Assembly (NCBI GenBank): GCA_019745775.1
Contig: JAIESR010000062.1
Span: 1-64,000, forward strand
DNA from: Xanthobacteraceae bacterium
GTDB lineage: Bacteria > Pseudomonadota > Alphaproteobacteria > Rhizobiales > Xanthobacteraceae
Direction of reading: 5' to 3'
DNA length: 64,000 nt
Both the position numbers and the translations under genes were made by a program. Below, one piece after another: positions 61,085 to 64,000 of this stretch. The notes beneath the pieces are model-generated. The model searched no databases, was not told the DNA's origin, and was given only the letters and a program-made list of their open reading frames with translations. The number at the start of each line of letters is the position of its first letter. Position 1 is the first letter of the stretch.

Positions 61085-62551
61085 ATGATGCGCTGTCTGT
61101 TCATCGGCCTCGACGCGTTCGATCCCGACCTGTTGCGGGAGGGCGTTCGGCGGGGCGACTTCCCTGCGCTGGCGCGCTTGATGTCGCGCGGCCGGATTTG
61201 CGAAACCACGACCGACCCGGGCACCTATGTCGGCTCGCTCTGGGCGACCGTCCACACCGGGGTCGATCCTTCGCGGCACGGGCTCTATTGCTGGGCCGAT
61301 CTCGAGCCGGGAACCTACCGGGTCCGTCTCAGCGACGAGCGCAACATCAAGAATGACTCGTTCTGGACCGCACTCTCGCGGGCGGGCTATCGATGCGCGA
61401 TTGTCGACATTCCCCATTGCAAGCTCGATCCCGACATCAACGGCTTGCACGTCATCAACTGGCTGACCCATTTCAAGTCGGTCGAAGGATTTGCGAGCGC
61501 GCCTGCCGGCCTTGCCGACGAGCTTGCGCGGCGGTTCGGGCTCGATCCGGTGCCTCATTGCAATGCGGTCGACCACAGCCCGGAAGGGCTCGGGCGCTTC
61601 ACCGAGGCGATGCTCGCGCGCGTCGAATGGCGCACGGTTTTCACGCGGGAACTGGTCATGTCCGGCGATTTCGATCTGGTGGCGATCGGATATGGCGAGA
61701 GCCATTGCGTCGGCCATCAATGCTACCACCGGCATCTCGCGAGCCCGTTCTCGGCTGACGACCCCATCTTGCGCGTCTATCGCGCGATCGATCGGGCAGT
61801 CGGGCAACTGCTGGAGGCTTGTTCCGAGGATTGCGCGATCGTTCTGCTCGCCAGCCATGGCATCGGGCCCCACTTCGACGGCAGCCATATTGCGAATCGC
61901 CTGCTGCGCAAGGTCGATCGGGCGGTGGCGGCCGGCCGCCCCGTTCCGCGCGCGCGCCGCTTGCTCGACTTCGTCGCGGCCAACCGGCTGCGCAGCTTGC
62001 TCGGGCCGGCGGCCCGGCTGTTGCCCCCCGAGCTTCCGCGCAGCGCCCACTATCGGGCGTTCGTGGTGCCGAACAACGAAGTGGCGCTCGGCGTGCGCGT
62101 CAATCTGGAAGGCCGCGAGCCGGCCGGGCTCGTTTCCTTGGACCAGTATGATGTCTATCTCGACGCGCTACAGGACGTGCTCATGCAGGCGCGTCGTCCC
62201 GACGATGGATCGCCGGCGTTTGTCGAGGCGCTGCGGACAGTGAGACTCTATGGCATCGATCCCATGCGCAACCGCCTTCCCGACCTGATGCTGACCTGGG
62301 ATCGCAGCCGGCCGTTTTCCGGCCTCGAGATTCCCTCCGTCACGCGGATCATGGCGGAAGCACAGAGCGTCCGGACCGGCGATCACAGGGCCGGCGGCCT
62401 CGCCGTGTTGGCCGGATCAGCCGGCCATAATGCCGATCGCGGGGCGGCGATGGACAGCGCGGAGGTTGCCCATCACATCCTTGGCGTGTTCGGCATCGGT
62501 CTTGAATTCACAGCGGTGGGTGACGTCACGCCACCGGCTGGACACCCATAA
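61085..62551 (+). CDS. Alkaline-phosphatase-superfamily protein (type I phosphodiesterase/pyrophosphatase-like)
   Basis: A 488-residue enzyme of the alkaline phosphatase superfamily. MMRCLFIGLDAFDPDLLREG gives the first metal Asp; the nucleophile position (TYVGSLWATVHTGVDPSRHG) contains Ser and Thr candidates; DLVAIGYGESHCVGH gives a distal His; VLLASHGIGPHF replaces the usual SDHG with ASHG; NADRGAAM lies at the C-terminus. The Asp to Ala change in SDHG is notable. The substrate is unknown. No signal peptide is seen, so it is probably cytosolic. Confidence 0.8.
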   Translation: MMRCLFIGLDAFDPDLLREGVRRGDFPALARLMSRGRICETTTDPGTYVGSLWATVHTGVDPSRHGLYCWADLEPGTYRVRLSDERNIKNDSFWTALSRAGYRCAIVDIPHCKLDPDINGLHVINWLTHFKSVEGFASAPAGLADELARRFGLDPVPHCNAVDHSPEGLGRFTEAMLARVEWRTVFTRELVMSGDFDLVAIGYGESHCVGHQCYHRHLASPFSADDPILRVYRAIDRAVGQLLEACSEDCAIVLLASHGIGPHFDGSHIANRLLRKVDRAVAAGRPVPRARRLLDFVAANRLRSLLGPAARLLPPELPRSAHYRAFVVPNNEVALGVRVNLEGREPAGLVSLDQYDVYLDALQDVLMQARRPDDGSPAFVEALRTVRLYGIDPMRNRLPDLMLTWDRSRPFSGLEIPSVTRIMAEAQSVRTGDHRAGGLAVLAGSAGHNADRGAAMDSAEVAHHILGVFGIGLEFTAVGDVTPPAGHP

Positions 62552-62567
62552 TCGTCTGCTTGCGCCC

Positions 62568-63695
<1,128 letters not shown>

Positions 63696-63746
63696 TGCAT
63701 TCCTCCTGCGCCATGGCGATCGTGTGGCAGGACTATAAACGTCGAT

Positions 63747-63890
63747 CCTCATGGTGAGGAGGGAGGCCGAAAGGCCGACCGTCTCGAACCATGCAGGCCC
63801 GGCTTGTGGCCACCTCGCCCTTCGAGACGCGCACCATAGCGCGTCGAAGACGCGCGTGAACGCGTTTGTCGTGCGCTCCTCAGGGTGAGG
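63747..63890. repeat. Palindromic intergenic repeat
   Basis: A composite element of about 145 bases with inverted-palindrome ends CCTCATGGTGAGG (63747-63759) and CCTCAGGGTGAGG (63878-63890). Inside are GGCC-GAAA-GGCC (63765-63776), and CGTCTCGAACCATG opposite CCCTTCGAGACGC. The layout and ends match a repeat I associate with many Bradyrhizobium-like intergenic regions. It lies between the dehydrogenase start and the next leftward gene. Confidence 0.65.
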
Positions 63891-63913
63891 TGGAGAAAGG
63901 CCGCTGGCTGCCG

Positions 63914-64000
63914 TCAATCGCTCTGCTTCTTCTGGCCGGGCAGGGCGCGGGCGTCCTTCGGCTGGATCGCGGCCTTGACACGCTCGCGCAGGGCCGCCGA
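63914..64000 (-). CDS. C-terminal end of a leftward gene (partial)
   Basis: The open frame entering from the right edge ends at TGA (63914-63916) and gives 28 residues: [20 protein letters not shown] then PGQKKQSD. It is basic and helical, with no diagnostic motif, so the product cannot be named. The start is outside the window. Confidence 0.4.
   Translation of the reverse strand, partial: SAALRERVKAAIQPKDARALPGQKKQSD

Overview
The window reads as chromosome of a high-GC alphaproteobacterium, most likely Hyphomicrobiales near the Bradyrhizobiaceae/Xanthobacteraceae. This is inferred from RpoB/RpoC/RpoA sequence style, the secY-adk-rpsM-rpsK-rpoA-rplQ order, a short-LID adenylate kinase, ATP12, several Bug/TctC solute-binding proteins, and palindromic intergenic repeats of a kind I associate with that group. 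No tRNA, rRNA, CRISPR array, insertion sequence or phage gene was seen.

Region 1 (1-29.6 kb) is the transcription/translation core: the end of rpoB, rpoC, then, unusually, a class A penicillin-binding protein and a coupled unknown exported protein, followed by str (rpsL, rpsG, fusA, tuf), S10, spc and alpha operon genes, all on the + strand, ending at a strong terminator after rplQ. Three things stand out. A 63-codon unknown gene is coupled between rplF and rplR. A frameshifted relic of the secY 3' end lies between secY and adk. Low-complexity tails rich in Ala, with Lys or Pro, occur on several products (L5, Adk, S19, L29). A terminator-like hairpin precedes rpsL and a promoter-like site lies just behind adk.

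Region 2 (29.6-41.6 kb) holds envelope, repair and modification genes: a TMEM43-like membrane protein, a fused MFS/spermidine-synthase-like protein, a DegP/Q protease, RarA, a ParDE module with a frameshifted toxin, an MFS exporter, an RluC-type pseudouridine synthase, an M20 hydrolase and the first Bug protein.

Region 3 (41.6-52.2 kb) has a leftward KorCAB-like 2-oxoacid oxidoreductase operon whose first gene fuses a GltD-like flavoprotein to ferredoxin domains, then ATP12, a propionyl-CoA carboxylase beta subunit and a cluster of damaged small genes: DUF4160 (frameshift), a VOC protein (frameshift) and DUF2214 (in-frame stop).

Region 4 (52.2-64 kb) is accessory metabolism: a DMT transporter, three more Bug proteins without tctAB partners, a tandem family of three small exported proteins of unknown function, a sugar isomerase/epimerase, a metallophosphoesterase, an alkaline-phosphatase-superfamily enzyme and a class III (glutathione-dependent formaldehyde) alcohol dehydrogenase. 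Two separate 15-bp tandem repeats occur here, one inside a coding region and one just ahead of a Bug gene.
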